From Psychrobacter pygoscelis (GTDB lineage Bacteria > Pseudomonadota > Gammaproteobacteria > Pseudomonadales > Moraxellaceae), in contig NZ_RQRU01000002.1 in the NCBI RefSeq assembly GCF_004335015.1, positions 682,001 through 746,000 of the forward strand: a stretch of 64,000 nt of DNA, read 5' to 3'. Numbering within the stretch: the stretch's first letter is position 1; each line of letters starts with the position of its first letter. Of the stretch, positions 20,020 through 29,570 are shown one piece after another. Under the pieces are notes generated by a model, which was given only the letters and a program-made list of their open reading frames with translations, was not told the DNA's origin and searched no databases. Both the position numbers and the translations under genes were made by a program.

Positions 20020-21243
20020 ATGGCAAAAGCCACTACTGAGATGCTATTGGACTTCATCTACGAAGGAACCAATCGCCGTGGCCAGCGTATAAAAGGCGAG
20101 ACCACCAGTCGTAGTATGGACTTGGCGAAGGCAACCCTGCGAAAACAAGGTATCAAGGTTAAAAGTATCAAGAAAAAACCCAAGCCTTTATTCGAATTTA
20201 AAAAGCCTATTAAAGCTATCGATATCGCAATCTTTTCTCGCCAGTTGGCAACTATGATGAAAGCTGGTGTGCCTTTAACCCAATCCTTTGAGATCGTCGC
20301 AGACTCTCTAGACAACCCGACGATGAAAACTCTGGTATTGAGTATAAAGTCTGACGTCGAATCAGGAAGTACCTTTACCTCAGCACTGCGCCGCCATCCG
20401 CGCTACTTTGACGAGCTATTTTGCTCATTGGTGGAATCTGGTGAGCAATCCGGGGCCTTAGAAACCATGCTGGAGCGCGTCGCCACCTATAAAGAAAAAA
20501 GTGAGCTGCTCAAAGCAAAGATTAAAAAGGCTTTAAAATATCCGATTGCCGTTATCGTAGTGGCTATTATCGTCACTATCATCCTACTGGTTAAAGTGGT
20601 GCCAGTATTCGCTGATTTGTTCAGCTCGTTTGGTGCTGAACTTCCTGCTTTCACCCAGATGGTCGTGGGTATGTCGGAGTGGATGCAAAAATGGTGGTAT
20701 ATTTTAATTATTGCTATTGGTCTGGCTATTATTAGCTTTAAAGAGGCTAAAAAACGCAGTAAAGAGTTTCGCGATTTTTTAGACAGGCTCACCTTAAAGC
20801 TGCCTATCTTTGGCAACATTGCTTACCAAGCTATAATTGCCCGTTTTTCGCGTACTTTATCCACCACCTTTGCTGCGGGGGTACCCTTAATTGAGGCCTT
20901 AGACTCTACAGCCGGAGCCACCAATAACGTGGTATTTTATAATGCCACACAACAGATTAAGGATGACGTCGCCACCGGTCAGCAACTACAGTTTTCAATG
21001 CGATCGACCAACCTCTTCCCTAGTATGGCCATTCAAATGGTAGGCATTGGTGAAGAGGCTGGTAGCTTAGAAGAGATGCTTGATAAAGTCGCTACCTATT
21101 ACGAAAATGAAGTGGATAATGCAGTTGACGGCCTGACCAGCTTAATGGAACCCCTTATTATGGCAATCCTTGGCGTCTTGGTTGGTGGCTTAGTTATAGC
21201 CATGTATCTGCCTATCTTTCAGATGGGATCGGTGGTCGGATAA
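20020..21243 (+). CDS. pilC: Type IV pilus inner membrane platform protein PilC
   Basis: The polytopic platform that couples PilB to pilin assembly. Two GspF domains are visible, each starting with a family motif: FSRQLATMMKAGVPL near residue 70 and FSRTLSTTFAAGVPL near residue 275. Three membrane segments lie near residues 170-195, 220-240 and 375-400. Length of 407 matches the family. An AGAGGAC ribosome binding site precedes the ATG. Its stop overlaps the pilD start by one base. Confidence 0.96.
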   Translation: MAKATTEMLLDFIYEGTNRRGQRIKGETTSRSMDLAKATLRKQGIKVKSIKKKPKPLFEFKKPIKAIDIAIFSRQLATMMKAGVPLTQSFEIVADSLDNPTMKTLVLSIKSDVESGSTFTSALRRHPRYFDELFCSLVESGEQSGALETMLERVATYKEKSELLKAKIKKALKYPIAVIVVAIIVTIILLVKVVPVFADLFSSFGAELPAFTQMVVGMSEWMQKWWYILIIAIGLAIISFKEAKKRSKEFRDFLDRLTLKLPIFGNIAYQAIIARFSRTLSTTFAAGVPLIEALDSTAGATNNVVFYNATQQIKDDVATGQQLQFSMRSTNLFPSMAIQMVGIGEEAGSLEEMLDKVATYYENEVDNAVDGLTSLMEPLIMAILGVLVGGLVIAMYLPIFQMGSVVG

Positions 21244-22163
21244 TGGTGATCGTACCTTTAAATAGTTATTTATCAACTGTTTCATCAGAAAATACAGTCC
21301 TTCTTTTTACCATTATTGGCTTATTAGGCCTATGTGTTGGCAGTTTTTTGAATGTGGTCATTCACCGAACGCCACTCATGATGTTTGCTGAATGGCGCCG
21401 TGAATGTAGTCAATTGCTCAGTGATCAAGCTGACATCCCTGCTGAGTATACGACGCCCATTCAAGCAATTGTTGTCCAAGATAATGCCATATCACTCAGC
21501 GTCCCGCGATCTCGGTGCCCAAGCTGTGGTCATCAGATCCGTTGGTTTGAGAATATCCCAGTTATTAGTTGGTTATTATTGCGTGGCAAATGTGCAAGCT
21601 GTCAGCAAGCGATTAGTGTTCGCTATCCCTTAGTAGAGATCGTTACTGCCCTACTATCGATACTAGTAATTTACCAATTTGGCGTTACGCTGCAAGGGAT
21701 ATCCGCACTTATTCTGGTCTGGACTTTAATAGCCTTGACGGGTATTGATTTTGACACCCAACTGTTACCAGACCGCTTCACCTTCCCTTTAGCTGGACTA
21801 GGCCTTGCTGTTAACTCACAAAGCTGGTTCGTCACTCCTACTGAGTCGATTTGGGGCTTATTATTGGGTTTCTTATCGCTATGGGTTGTGGTTAAAGTCT
21901 TTTATTTAATTACCAAAAAGCAGGGCATGGGCGCCGGTGACTTTAAGCTATTAGCAGTTTTGGGCGCTTGGCTTGGACCAATGATGCTGCCCCTGATTAT
22001 CTTACTATCCTCTTTTATTGGTGCTATTATCGGTATTATACTAATGAGACGCTATGGTGAGAGTCGTCCTTTTGCCTTTGGTCCTTATATCGCAATAGCG
22101 GGTATTGTGGCGCTATTGGCTGGTCCAGATATTGTAAACTGGTATCTAAACATATACGTCTGA
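21243..22163 (+). CDS. pilD: Prepilin peptidase / N-methyltransferase PilD
   Basis: An integral membrane aspartic peptidase that cleaves the leader of type IV prepilins and N-methylates the new end. A cytoplasmic zinc loop has CPSC and CASC pairs. The two catalytic Asp are in GIDFDTQLLPD and GAGDFKL. Seven to eight hydrophobic segments are seen. The N-terminal half includes LCVGSFLNVVIHRTP. The ATG overlaps the pilC stop (TAATG), implying coupling. About 306 residues, within the family range. Confidence 0.96.
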   Translation: MVIVPLNSYLSTVSSENTVLLFTIIGLLGLCVGSFLNVVIHRTPLMMFAEWRRECSQLLSDQADIPAEYTTPIQAIVVQDNAISLSVPRSRCPSCGHQIRWFENIPVISWLLLRGKCASCQQAISVRYPLVEIVTALLSILVIYQFGVTLQGISALILVWTLIALTGIDFDTQLLPDRFTFPLAGLGLAVNSQSWFVTPTESIWGLLLGFLSLWVVVKVFYLITKKQGMGAGDFKLLAVLGAWLGPMMLPLIILLSSFIGAIIGIILMRRYGESRPFAFGPYIAIAGIVALLAGPDIVNWYLNIYV

Positions 22164-22245
22164 TCGCTTTAGTGGTTAATAGTAAGCCAGTCTCTTTCGT
22201 ATTTGCTCCCTTTATTTTATTCTTTGTTTATTAGACCGTATTCTC

Positions 22246-22941
22246 ATGACACAATTTATTGAGCCTCAACATCTATCTTCTAAAGCCTTTACCAACTCTA
22301 TATCTGAAACTCAAAAACTCGTAGTAGGATTAACAGGAGGGATTGGTAGTGGCAAAACCGCCGCTAGTGATTGGTTTGCGGCGCAAGGGATTGCCGTTAT
22401 TGATGCTGATGTAATTGCTCGTGAGGTGGTAAGTAGAGGTCAACCTGCACTCGAGAAAATCCGAGACAAATTTGGTGATTGGGTACTGACTACTTCAGGT
22501 GAAATGGACCGCGCCGCCGTTCGGGCACATGTATTTACTCATCCAGAAGCGTTGATGACGCTAGAAGCCATCACTCATCCAGCAATCCGCGAACAAGCCA
22601 AAAGTGCTCTACAATCGGCCACCTCTGATTATGTTATCTTATCTGCGCCGCTATTACTGGAGTCGGCTGAGGCAGGGCTGGCCAGTTTATGCCAGCGAAT
22701 CTTAGTAATTGACTTGCCTGAACACTTGCAATTAACGCGTGCTAGCAAGCGCGATGAGCAAAGTGAGGAGAAGATTAAAGCTGTCATGGAAAATCAGCTA
22801 CCCCGTACTCAGCGCTTAAATCATGCTGACGATGTGGTATGTAATGCCGGCAGCTTAGAAGAACTATACGCTCAGCTTGCGCCGCTACATGACCATTATC
22901 AACAGCTTGCAGCCTCTTTTAATAAAAATAACGCTTTTTAA
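22246..22941 (+). CDS. coaE: Dephospho-CoA kinase
   Basis: Catalyses the last step of coenzyme A synthesis, phosphorylating the 3'-OH of dephospho-CoA. The P-loop GGIGSGKT lies near residues 30-37, preceded by an unusual extension of about 25 residues before the LVVGLTGG strand. Conserved DADVIAREVV and THPAIR segments follow. The ribosome binding site is weak. Linkage to pilBCD is typical of gammaproteobacteria and has no known mechanistic meaning. Confidence 0.95.
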   Translation: MTQFIEPQHLSSKAFTNSISETQKLVVGLTGGIGSGKTAASDWFAAQGIAVIDADVIAREVVSRGQPALEKIRDKFGDWVLTTSGEMDRAAVRAHVFTHPEALMTLEAITHPAIREQAKSALQSATSDYVILSAPLLLESAEAGLASLCQRILVIDLPEHLQLTRASKRDEQSEEKIKAVMENQLPRTQRLNHADDVVCNAGSLEELYAQLAPLHDHYQQLAASFNKNNAF

Positions 22942-23020
22942 AAAGGGCCTTGCGCCTAAAAAAGCTAATGCTAGCGTACTGATAAGACTAATCTAAAGCA
23001 GATAGCAAAGCACTAGTATC

Positions 23021-23051
23021 AAAAAAACGCCCTGCTTCATCATACAGGGCA
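23021..23051 (-). terminator. Terminator after rlmB
   Basis: Stem GCCCTG/CAGGGC with a 10-base loop. On the minus strand it is followed by seven Ts. It lies about 70 bases after the rlmB stop, between the convergent coaE and rlmB. Confidence 0.85.
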
Positions 23052-23119
23052 TTGTCTTTACTCTATTTAGCGATCATTACTAACGGCCATACTAAAACTG
23101 TTAACTGCTAAAAATAATA

Positions 23120-23872
23120 TTATAACCGCTGACGGACGACTTCATAGAGCGCCATACCTGTGGCCACACTGACATTAAGGCTTTGTAATTGACCCTGAGC
23201 ATTGCCCGGCATTGGAATAAATACTAGCTCATCACAGTGCTCGCTAGTGAGCCTACGCATGCCCTCCCCTTCAGATCCCATCACCAACGCCACTTTACCC
23301 GTCAAATCACACTCATGAATAGGCTTAGCTTCATCATCTAACGCAGTACCAAAGACAAACACACCGGCTTGCTTGAGCTGACTCAGCGTTCGTGCCAAAT
23401 TAGTAACGCTAATAATTGGGATCATTTCGGCAGCGCCGACAGCGACTTTCGCCACAGTCGGTGTCAGACTGGCAGCATGGTGCTTAGGACAAATAACAGC
23501 ATCTACGCCCATAGCGACCGCTGAGCGTAAGCAGGCTCCAAAATTATGCGGATCAGTAATTTGGTCTAAAACTAATAATAGGCAGTCGTCTTTCGCCGCT
23601 AACGAATCAAGCTCAGTTTCATCAGCAAAACTCATAGGCCGAGCATGCAACACTACCCCTTGATGTTGCGGGCTAGCGCACAACTGAGTTAATTTGTCTT
23701 TTTGCGCATGTTGAATACTAATACCATTGGCCTGAGCCTCAGATATGAGCGCTTGAATACTGTCGTCAGACTCGCGACCTTTTTGGATAAAAAGACTGAG
23801 ACCATCTAATGGACGCATTTTGAGTAGTGCATCTACGGCGTGAATCCCGTAAAAATAGGTAGGTTTTGCCAT
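23120..23872 (-). CDS. rlmB: 23S rRNA (guanosine(2251)-2'-O)-methyltransferase
   Basis: A SpoU-family (SPOUT) 2'-O-methyltransferase acting on G2251 in the peptidyl-transferase P-loop of 23S rRNA. An N-terminal substrate-binding domain begins MAKPTYFYGIHAVDALL. The knotted domain carries DQITDPHNFGACLRSA, LVMGSEGEGMRRL and the C-terminal LNVSVATGMALYE motif. Length of 250 is standard. The other SpoU family members are less likely, because the N-terminal GIHAV domain is characteristic of RlmB. Confidence 0.93.
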   Translation of the reverse strand: MAKPTYFYGIHAVDALLKMRPLDGLSLFIQKGRESDDSIQALISEAQANGISIQHAQKDKLTQLCASPQHQGVVLHARPMSFADETELDSLAAKDDCLLLVLDQITDPHNFGACLRSAVAMGVDAVICPKHHAASLTPTVAKVAVGAAEMIPIISVTNLARTLSQLKQAGVFVFGTALDDEAKPIHECDLTGKVALVMGSEGEGMRRLTSEHCDELVFIPMPGNAQGQLQSLNVSVATGMALYEVVRQRL

Positions 23873-23997
23873 AATAATTGCTAAGTTCCGTCGCGAGACT
23901 CGCTCGTAAAAAAGGAATAAGATATTGTGCTGCCTAGTATTGTCAGGCTTGGGTAGCGCATGGAGAATACTAGCAGCCGCCAGGCTATCTCTTAAGA

Positions 23998-24333
23998 TTA
24001 GCCTTCAAGGTGGCAAATATATTGAACAATCTGTTCAGTACGAAGGTTAAAGCCACTTTCGCCCTCTACCATAAACGATTGGCCAGCGCGGTAATAGCTA
24101 AAGTCTTCTTCACCATTGATCTTGACTTCGCACTCGCCGCTAATAATCTCAATGCGCTCTGAAGTATGCGTCTCAAAGTGATATTGCATCACCTCTTCAT
24201 CACACGGCAAGATAATACCAAGCATCTTTTTACTGCCATCATCAAATGATACGGTATGGCTACTACAGCGCCCGTCGTAAGAGATATTTGCCTTTGCATC
24301 GACAGTCACATTGTTAAATTGTTCCGCTGACAT
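23998..24333 (-). CDS. ppnP: Pyrimidine/purine nucleoside phosphorylase PpnP
   Basis: A small cupin-fold phosphorolytic nucleoside phosphorylase (formerly DUF1255/YaiE). The 111 residues have the family pattern: MSAEQFNNVTVDAKANISYDG at the start, the SHTVSFDDGSKKMLGIILP strand and the GQSFMVEGESGFNLR core. An AAGGAAGG ribosome binding site precedes the ATG. It lies 125 bases upstream of rlmB on the same strand. No transporter or salvage neighbour is nearby. Confidence 0.92.
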   Translation of the reverse strand: MSAEQFNNVTVDAKANISYDGRCSSHTVSFDDGSKKMLGIILPCDEEVMQYHFETHTSERIEIISGECEVKINGEEDFSYYRAGQSFMVEGESGFNLRTEQIVQYICHLEG

Positions 24334-25301
24334 AGTAGCCTTCCTTCATCGTTATAAACTAAATTATTCAAAAATAATTTGACAAATTTGATATGCTTTT
24401 GCGCCCTACATTATGGTCAGCACAAAATAGAATCGATTCATCATTGAATCCTACAGCGAGTGAAACTTCTCTATGCCGCTGAATAATAAAACCATCCAAA
24501 GGCTATAAAAGAACTATCTCCCAACCATACCCTATCAGTTTTAAAGCAAGCTCACTACAAACTGCTCTATGGAGCGGATTGCTCATCTAGATAACTAAAA
24601 CCAATAGAGACACAAAATCAATAAAATAAAAAGGGTACTGCAAGTATTTAACTTGCGCTAGACTAGATAAAACAGCTTAAGATGTTAACCACTTATTAAC
24701 AGCTATTAACCACATATTAACTTAATAACAGCTACGTAGCGATAATAACCAAAAGATAGACATAAAAAAATACATCTAAAGCATGAATATCCAACTTTAC
24801 TATAAGTGGCTGTTAACCCCACACTCTGGTTGAGTTAAGTATCATATACCGTCATGTGCAGCTCAGCCTCAGGTAACTGCAGCCATTAAAAGACACTGTA
24901 GGTTAAGTTGCTTACCTGTTGTTCAGCTATTATTTAATTCTAATTGCTTGGCTTATTTCTTCAGTTATCTGGTAGCGCTTATCTTCGAATGCTGCCACTA
25001 AAGCTAGTCGTTAAAGCCTATAACCATCAAAAAAGCTAGAAAAGTTACTTGGCGTTAAGTAGGTTAATGCTAACATATTATCCCTATAAAGTTTATGACT
25101 GCTTGCATAAACTTAAGAGAATTTATCTAAAGTTGATACTGGCATAGTTGACACTGATAACTGTACTGACTGGTTGCTTTTCCTGTGCCTTATCGTTAGT
25201 CTAAGACCAGCAGTTATTCACAATTTTTGACTAGTAGCTTATGCTAGTTTAACGTACGCCTGCCTTTTATCTTATCCTATTGCAGTCAATGAGATGCGCC
25301 G
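24334..25301. other. Long A+T-rich intergenic region between ppnP and recN
   Basis: Nearly 970 bases without a supported gene. At about 24690-24732 there are four closely spaced copies of a TATTAAC-type motif. A TTATTCACA nonamer lies near 25213. Promoters for ppnP and recN must lie here. No known RNA family was recognised. Confidence 0.4.
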
Positions 25302-26978
25302 ATGCTCACATCCTTAACCTTACGCCAGTTTGCTTTGATCTCCCAAAATGAGCTTAGTTTTGCCGAAGGCTTCAATGTTATTACCGGAGAGACAGGCGCA
25401 GGGAAATCCTTACTATTAGATGCGTTATCCCTATGTATCGGTGAACGTGCTGACTCCAGTATGGTGCGCCACGGTGCGGATCATGCCGATATCTATGCCC
25501 AGTTTGATGTGGCAGGGAACAGTGCCGTCCAAAATTGGTTCGATGAGCAAGCCCGCAGCTATGAAGATGAGTTACTGATTCGCCGCCAATTAAGTAGTAA
25601 CGGCCGCTCAAAAGCGTGGTTGAATGGTACGCCCGTTAGCTTGGCCGAATTAAAATCACTTGGCTCACTGCTCGTCAATATCCATAGTCAACATGCCCAG
25701 CAGGCACTACTTAAGCCGCAGTTTGTCATCGATTGGTTAGATGATATGGCAGGGCTTAAACAATTGGCCCAGCAGACAGCACAAGCTTACTCAGCGCATC
25801 AACAGTTAGTACACCGGGCTGAGGAAATCGCTAATCAAGAGTCGCAACGTCAAGATCGCATCCAGCTGCTCGAAAGTCAGCTGGCCGATATCGCCCCATT
25901 ATTGACCGTTAATTATGCACAGATTGAAGCAGAGCATGAAGAGCTAAGTAATATAGAGGCTCTGATGTTGGAGGCCAGTCAAACGCTAGCTCTACTTGAC
26001 AATGATACCGATGAGCCCGACGTCATGACGATGCTAGGCCGAGCAATCAAGCTTTGTGACCATCAAGTTAGCGTCAGCCAGACCTTCTCCCAAGCTTCCG
26101 AGCATCTTTATCTTGCTCAAGAGCAAATTAGCGAAGCCGTCGGTCTATTATCAGCCTATGCCGAGCAGCAACTCCCCGACCCAGAGAGACTTACTGAACT
26201 TGATAAATTGATTAGCCTAGGACATCAGCTCTCACGCAAGCATGGGCTGCCCGTGGCCGACCTTATCACTGAAGCCAATGTTTGGCAGTCGCAATTAGCA
26301 GCGCTCGAAAACGAGCCTAGCAGTGAAGCTATGGCTGAGCAAATCTCTGAAGCGTGGCAAGCATATCTGACGCTAGCACAACAGCTTAGTGAGTCTCGCC
26401 GTAGCGCAGCTCCTGATATTGGTAGTGAGTTGGTCGCGCAGCTGCAACCGCTTGCCCTACCCAATGCCCGCTGTGAGTTCGTCTTTACCCCCAAGGTAAA
26501 TGAGCGCGCTTATAATGGCAATGGTATCGAAGATATCGAGCTACTGTTTAGTGCCAATGTGGGCATGCCCATGCAGCCGCTGCATAAGATTGCCTCTGGT
26601 GGTGAGCTGTCGCGCATGGCGCTGGTGATGCAAGTACTGCACGCCACGCGTCAAGACAACAATCTTGCCAAACCTATGCTTGTTTTTGATGAGGTGGATG
26701 TCGGTATCAGTGGCGGTACAGCGCAAGTGGTCGGTGAGTTACTGCGAGAGCTCGGCCGCAGTCAACAACTACTGGCTATTACCCATCAAGCCCAAGTCGC
26801 CGCTCAGTCCCATCAACATATTCTAGTCCAAAAACACCATGATGAGCAGTCACAAAGTGAGCTATATATCGTCTCGGGCGACGAGCAAATCGATGAACTC
26901 GCCCGTATGTCAGGTGGTATTACCATCACTGAAGTGACCCGCGATCACGCCCGTAGCCTCGTGGCAGCCGTTAGATAA
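25302..26978 (+). CDS. recN: DNA repair protein RecN
   Basis: An SMC-like ATPase that supports double-strand break repair. Walker A GETGAGKS lies near residues 29-36, with the preceding FNVITGETGAGKSLLLDAL block. A long central coiled coil is followed by the signature LSRMALVMQ, Walker B (MLVFDEVDVGISG) and the QLLAITHQAQVA segment. At 558 residues it has the normal length. The ATG gives the family start MLTSLTLRQFALI. It stands alone with a long upstream region. No LexA-type box was recognised. Confidence 0.96.
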   Translation: MLTSLTLRQFALISQNELSFAEGFNVITGETGAGKSLLLDALSLCIGERADSSMVRHGADHADIYAQFDVAGNSAVQNWFDEQARSYEDELLIRRQLSSNGRSKAWLNGTPVSLAELKSLGSLLVNIHSQHAQQALLKPQFVIDWLDDMAGLKQLAQQTAQAYSAHQQLVHRAEEIANQESQRQDRIQLLESQLADIAPLLTVNYAQIEAEHEELSNIEALMLEASQTLALLDNDTDEPDVMTMLGRAIKLCDHQVSVSQTFSQASEHLYLAQEQISEAVGLLSAYAEQQLPDPERLTELDKLISLGHQLSRKHGLPVADLITEANVWQSQLAALENEPSSEAMAEQISEAWQAYLTLAQQLSESRRSAAPDIGSELVAQLQPLALPNARCEFVFTPKVNERAYNGNGIEDIELLFSANVGMPMQPLHKIASGGELSRMALVMQVLHATRQDNNLAKPMLVFDEVDVGISGGTAQVVGELLRELGRSQQLLAITHQAQVAAQSHQHILVQKHHDEQSQSELYIVSGDEQIDELARMSGGITITEVTRDHARSLVAAVR

Positions 26979-27259
26979 CCATTTAAATAGCAACTTAGAT
27001 AATAAGATAATGGTCTACTATTTGCCCAGTCTTGACTTACCATCTCATAAAGCGCCGAAATAGAGTTGATAATTCTGTCTCAGCCCCCATTTTAAGGTAC
27101 TGCTCCGATTAATTTATACATCATGCATGCTGGCTTCTGTTGCAGTAATCAGCTGCTTTAGTTCATTGGCCAACCAAGTTATCAATCGAGTACTTTTAAG
27201 TCGGTGAGCCACTTTTTTATTCACTATAATGCCGATATTTTTTATCAGAATAGTTGCCT

Positions 27260-27823
27260 ATGCCTTTAGATAATTTGACCCATCACTTCTTAATCGCCGC
27301 ACCGCAGATGCCTGACCCCAGATTCGAGCGCGCGCTTATCTATGTCTGTCGCCATGACAAGTATGGTGCTTTAGGTCTGCGTGTCAATCAACCTATCGAA
27401 GAGGCTCGAGTTGGTAAGCTATTAGAGGATTTGGACATTGAAGTTACCAACCCACAAGTGATGGAAGATCTGGCGCTAGAAGGCGGGCCAATGTATCCTG
27501 AAGTTGGCTTTGTTCTACATACAGGGCAGCCAAGCTGGGCGTCCTCATTTGCCATTTCAGAGAATGTCTGTATCACTACCAGCCGCGATATCTTGCAGCG
27601 CATTGCTGCCGGTCAAGGCGTCGGTCATTATCAGCTGTGCCTTGGTCATGCCAGCTGGGGTAAAACTCAGCTAGAGCGCGAGCTTGATTCAGGAGACTGG
27701 TTGGTTTGCCCTGCAGATTTAAGCTTACTATTTGAGACGCCATTTGAAGAGCGTTGGCACATGGCAGCTGATAAAATTGGTGTAAATCTAGACTTCCTGA
27801 GTAGTGATATCGGTCATGCTTGA
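27260..27823 (+). CDS. yqgE: YqgE/AlgH family protein (DUF179)
   Basis: A conserved protein of unknown biochemical role; the AlgH name comes from an alginate regulation phenotype in Pseudomonas. The 187 residues have family motifs: [17 protein letters not shown], the [13 protein letters not shown] block, and the [13 protein letters not shown] segment. A TTG six bases upstream also opens the frame, but the ATG at 27260 ([17 protein letters not shown]) is preferred. It overlaps ruvX by eight bases, so the pair is an operon. Confidence 0.93.
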   Translation: MPLDNLTHHFLIAAPQMPDPRFERALIYVCRHDKYGALGLRVNQPIEEARVGKLLEDLDIEVTNPQVMEDLALEGGPMYPEVGFVLHTGQPSWASSFAISENVCITTSRDILQRIAAGQGVGHYQLCLGHASWGKTQLERELDSGDWLVCPADLSLLFETPFEERWHMAADKIGVNLDFLSSDIGHA

Positions 27824-28316
27824 ATCTATAACTAAAAATACCTCAGGCTTAGCGCAAGTTTCTCAATCAATAGATGACGCTACGCCCAAAGATACCAACC
27901 TAGTCTTGGCACTCGACTACGGCGTCAAAAAAATGGGCATGGCGCTCGGTAATACTTTGACCCGTAATTCACGCCCGTTTGAAATTTTAGCCATGAATAA
28001 TGGTCAACCTGATTGGGACAATCTACTCGGTATTATCGACAAATGGAAAATTCAGCATATCGTCGTCGGTTTACCGCTGAATATGGACGGTAGTGACTCC
28101 ATGCTCTCTAAGCGAGCGCACAAGTTCGCTCGGCGACTTGCTCACAGACTTGGAGAGGAGCATCTGGCCGCTGACGTCGTCATGGTCGATGAGCGACTGA
28201 CCTCGATTGAGGCGCGGCAGATGGCTTGGGAGCATGGCTGGATCAAGCATGAACGTGATCCTATCGATGATATTGCCGCTTGTATTTTGCTCGATTCTTA
28301 TTTTTCGCAACAGTAG
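27816..28316 (+). CDS. ruvX: Holliday junction resolvase-like RuvX (YqgF)
   Basis: An RNase H-fold nuclease involved in processing the 5' end of pre-16S rRNA and possibly in recombination. The catalytic Asp is in [15 protein letters not shown], with supporting acids in VDERLTS and [12 protein letters not shown]. Start set at the ATG at 27816, which overlaps the yqgE stop. A GTG four codons earlier is an alternative. An N-terminal extension of about 30 residues precedes the RNase H fold and is longer than in most homologues. Confidence 0.93.
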   Translation: MLESITKNTSGLAQVSQSIDDATPKDTNLVLALDYGVKKMGMALGNTLTRNSRPFEILAMNNGQPDWDNLLGIIDKWKIQHIVVGLPLNMDGSDSMLSKRAHKFARRLAHRLGEEHLAADVVMVDERLTSIEARQMAWEHGWIKHERDPIDDIAACILLDSYFSQQ

Positions 28317-28446
28317 TGAGTTTCAATTAGATGCTGGCAATGCAGACAATCTGCCTAAGTCAGAAATTGAATCCTGACTTATCTGTTAATAATTACGGTA
28401 AAATTGCGTTACTATTCTAGCGATAATTAATGTTTGGCCCCCTATT

Positions 28447-28923
28447 ATGACTGAGCAAGCACACCCAACAATGTCTCAAAGCCCATCAAAGAATGGCTCA
28501 CAAGGTGGTTTCCCTGCTACCGCCCTTGCTCGGATTCGCGGCGCACAAACGCTAAATCGCTTCGCTATCTACGCTATTTATGCGGCTATTGTGGCCTTTA
28601 TCATCTTTGGCACCATTGCCAGTATGAAGGCCTATCGTGATAGCGATGTGCTCTATATGCTGTTTTATTATTTGCCTTATTTGCTCGTTGGTTTAACCGT
28701 ACCCATTACCCTCTATAACGCCTTTATTATCCTACGCTATCGGCTTAATCAGCCCTCGATGGTGGCCATTAGTATTGGTCTTGCGCTGATTATTACGCTA
28801 GTTAGCCTACTGTTTTCACTATCCGGCTGGCTCTGGCTGGGTATTGCAGCTTGGATGGGGGCAGCGTTTTTATTCAGTGCGAACTTTAAGCGCTTCTTTA
28901 AGTTCATTAATGAGCAAGGTTAA
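28447..28923 (+). CDS. Unknown membrane protein with four predicted helices
   Basis: Not assigned to a named family. The 158 residues begin with a polar, Ser/Gly-rich segment of about 38 residues, followed by hydrophobic stretches at about 40-60, 75-98, 103-122 and 125-145. It ends in a short basic tail (NFKRFFKFINEQG). No Cys, metal or catalytic motif is visible. Located between yqgE-ruvX and tusA on the same strand with gaps over 65 bases, so cotranscription is uncertain. Confidence 0.75.
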   Translation: MTEQAHPTMSQSPSKNGSQGGFPATALARIRGAQTLNRFAIYAIYAAIVAFIIFGTIASMKAYRDSDVLYMLFYYLPYLLVGLTVPITLYNAFIILRYRLNQPSMVAISIGLALIITLVSLLFSLSGWLWLGIAAWMGAAFLFSANFKRFFKFINEQG

Positions 28924-28991
28924 ACTATATTCGCTGAGCAAGACTCGCTACTTCATCCACCTTTACTCTATCTAACCATATTAAATAAATT

Positions 28992-29315
28992 ATGACTAAT
29001 GCCACTAATACCTCTGCTACCGATATCCATCATCACCTTGACACCAAAGGACTGATCTGTCCTGAACCAGTAATGATGCTGCATAAGGTCATTCGAAAAG
29101 CCGATGGCGGCGAGGTGATTGAGATCTTGGCAACTGACCCTGCCAGTACCCGCGATATCCCAAATTTCTGCCGCCATTTGGGTCATGAATTGCTGCTGAG
29201 TGAAACGGTGGATAAGTCAGTGATTGAGGCTAGTGGGAATCTTACCGAAGGGAGCGAGGAAGTGACGCACTACGATGAGGTTTATCGCTATTTGGTTCGG
29301 AAGAAACGAGCTTGA
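28992..29315 (+). CDS. tusA: TusA family sulfurtransferase
   Basis: A small sulfur carrier protein. In Escherichia coli TusA relays sulfur from IscS to the TusBCD complex for tRNA 2-thiouridine synthesis. The signature DTKGLICPEPVMMLHKVI has the persulfide-accepting Cys in CPEP near residue 20. The DPASTRDIPNFCRHLGHELL segment is also characteristic. The C-terminus is about 25 residues longer than in Escherichia coli TusA. No tusBCD or dsrEFH genes are nearby. Confidence 0.9.
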   Translation: MTNATNTSATDIHHHLDTKGLICPEPVMMLHKVIRKADGGEVIEILATDPASTRDIPNFCRHLGHELLLSETVDKSVIEASGNLTEGSEEVTHYDEVYRYLVRKKRA

Positions 29316-29570
29316 TAGCTCACCGTTAATGTCTGACTAAATATTCAGCTGTAGACTGCGCTCCATACACCGAATAAACGCCTTTCTTTGTTCTAGTACT
29401 TTTTAATCACCTCCCAGTATGGTGTAAAAAAGTACTCTTAGCGCATGCAAAAAAAGTATTCGAGTAAGGTCAAGTCTATTTACTGGTGCGTAGAATGCCC
29501 TCTACAAAGCTAGTAGTAGAAATAATTCTTATAATAAGCTTATCAATTTCTCATTTCTATTGAGTCCCCT

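Noticed and set aside
24690..24732. TATTAAC cluster as a CRISPR array
   Set aside because: The repeats are only seven bases and their spacing is far too short; no cas genes are present.
25213..25221. TTATTCACA nonamer as a DnaA box near recN
   Set aside because: A single nonamer in A+T-rich DNA is expected by chance; no cluster or unwinding element is present.
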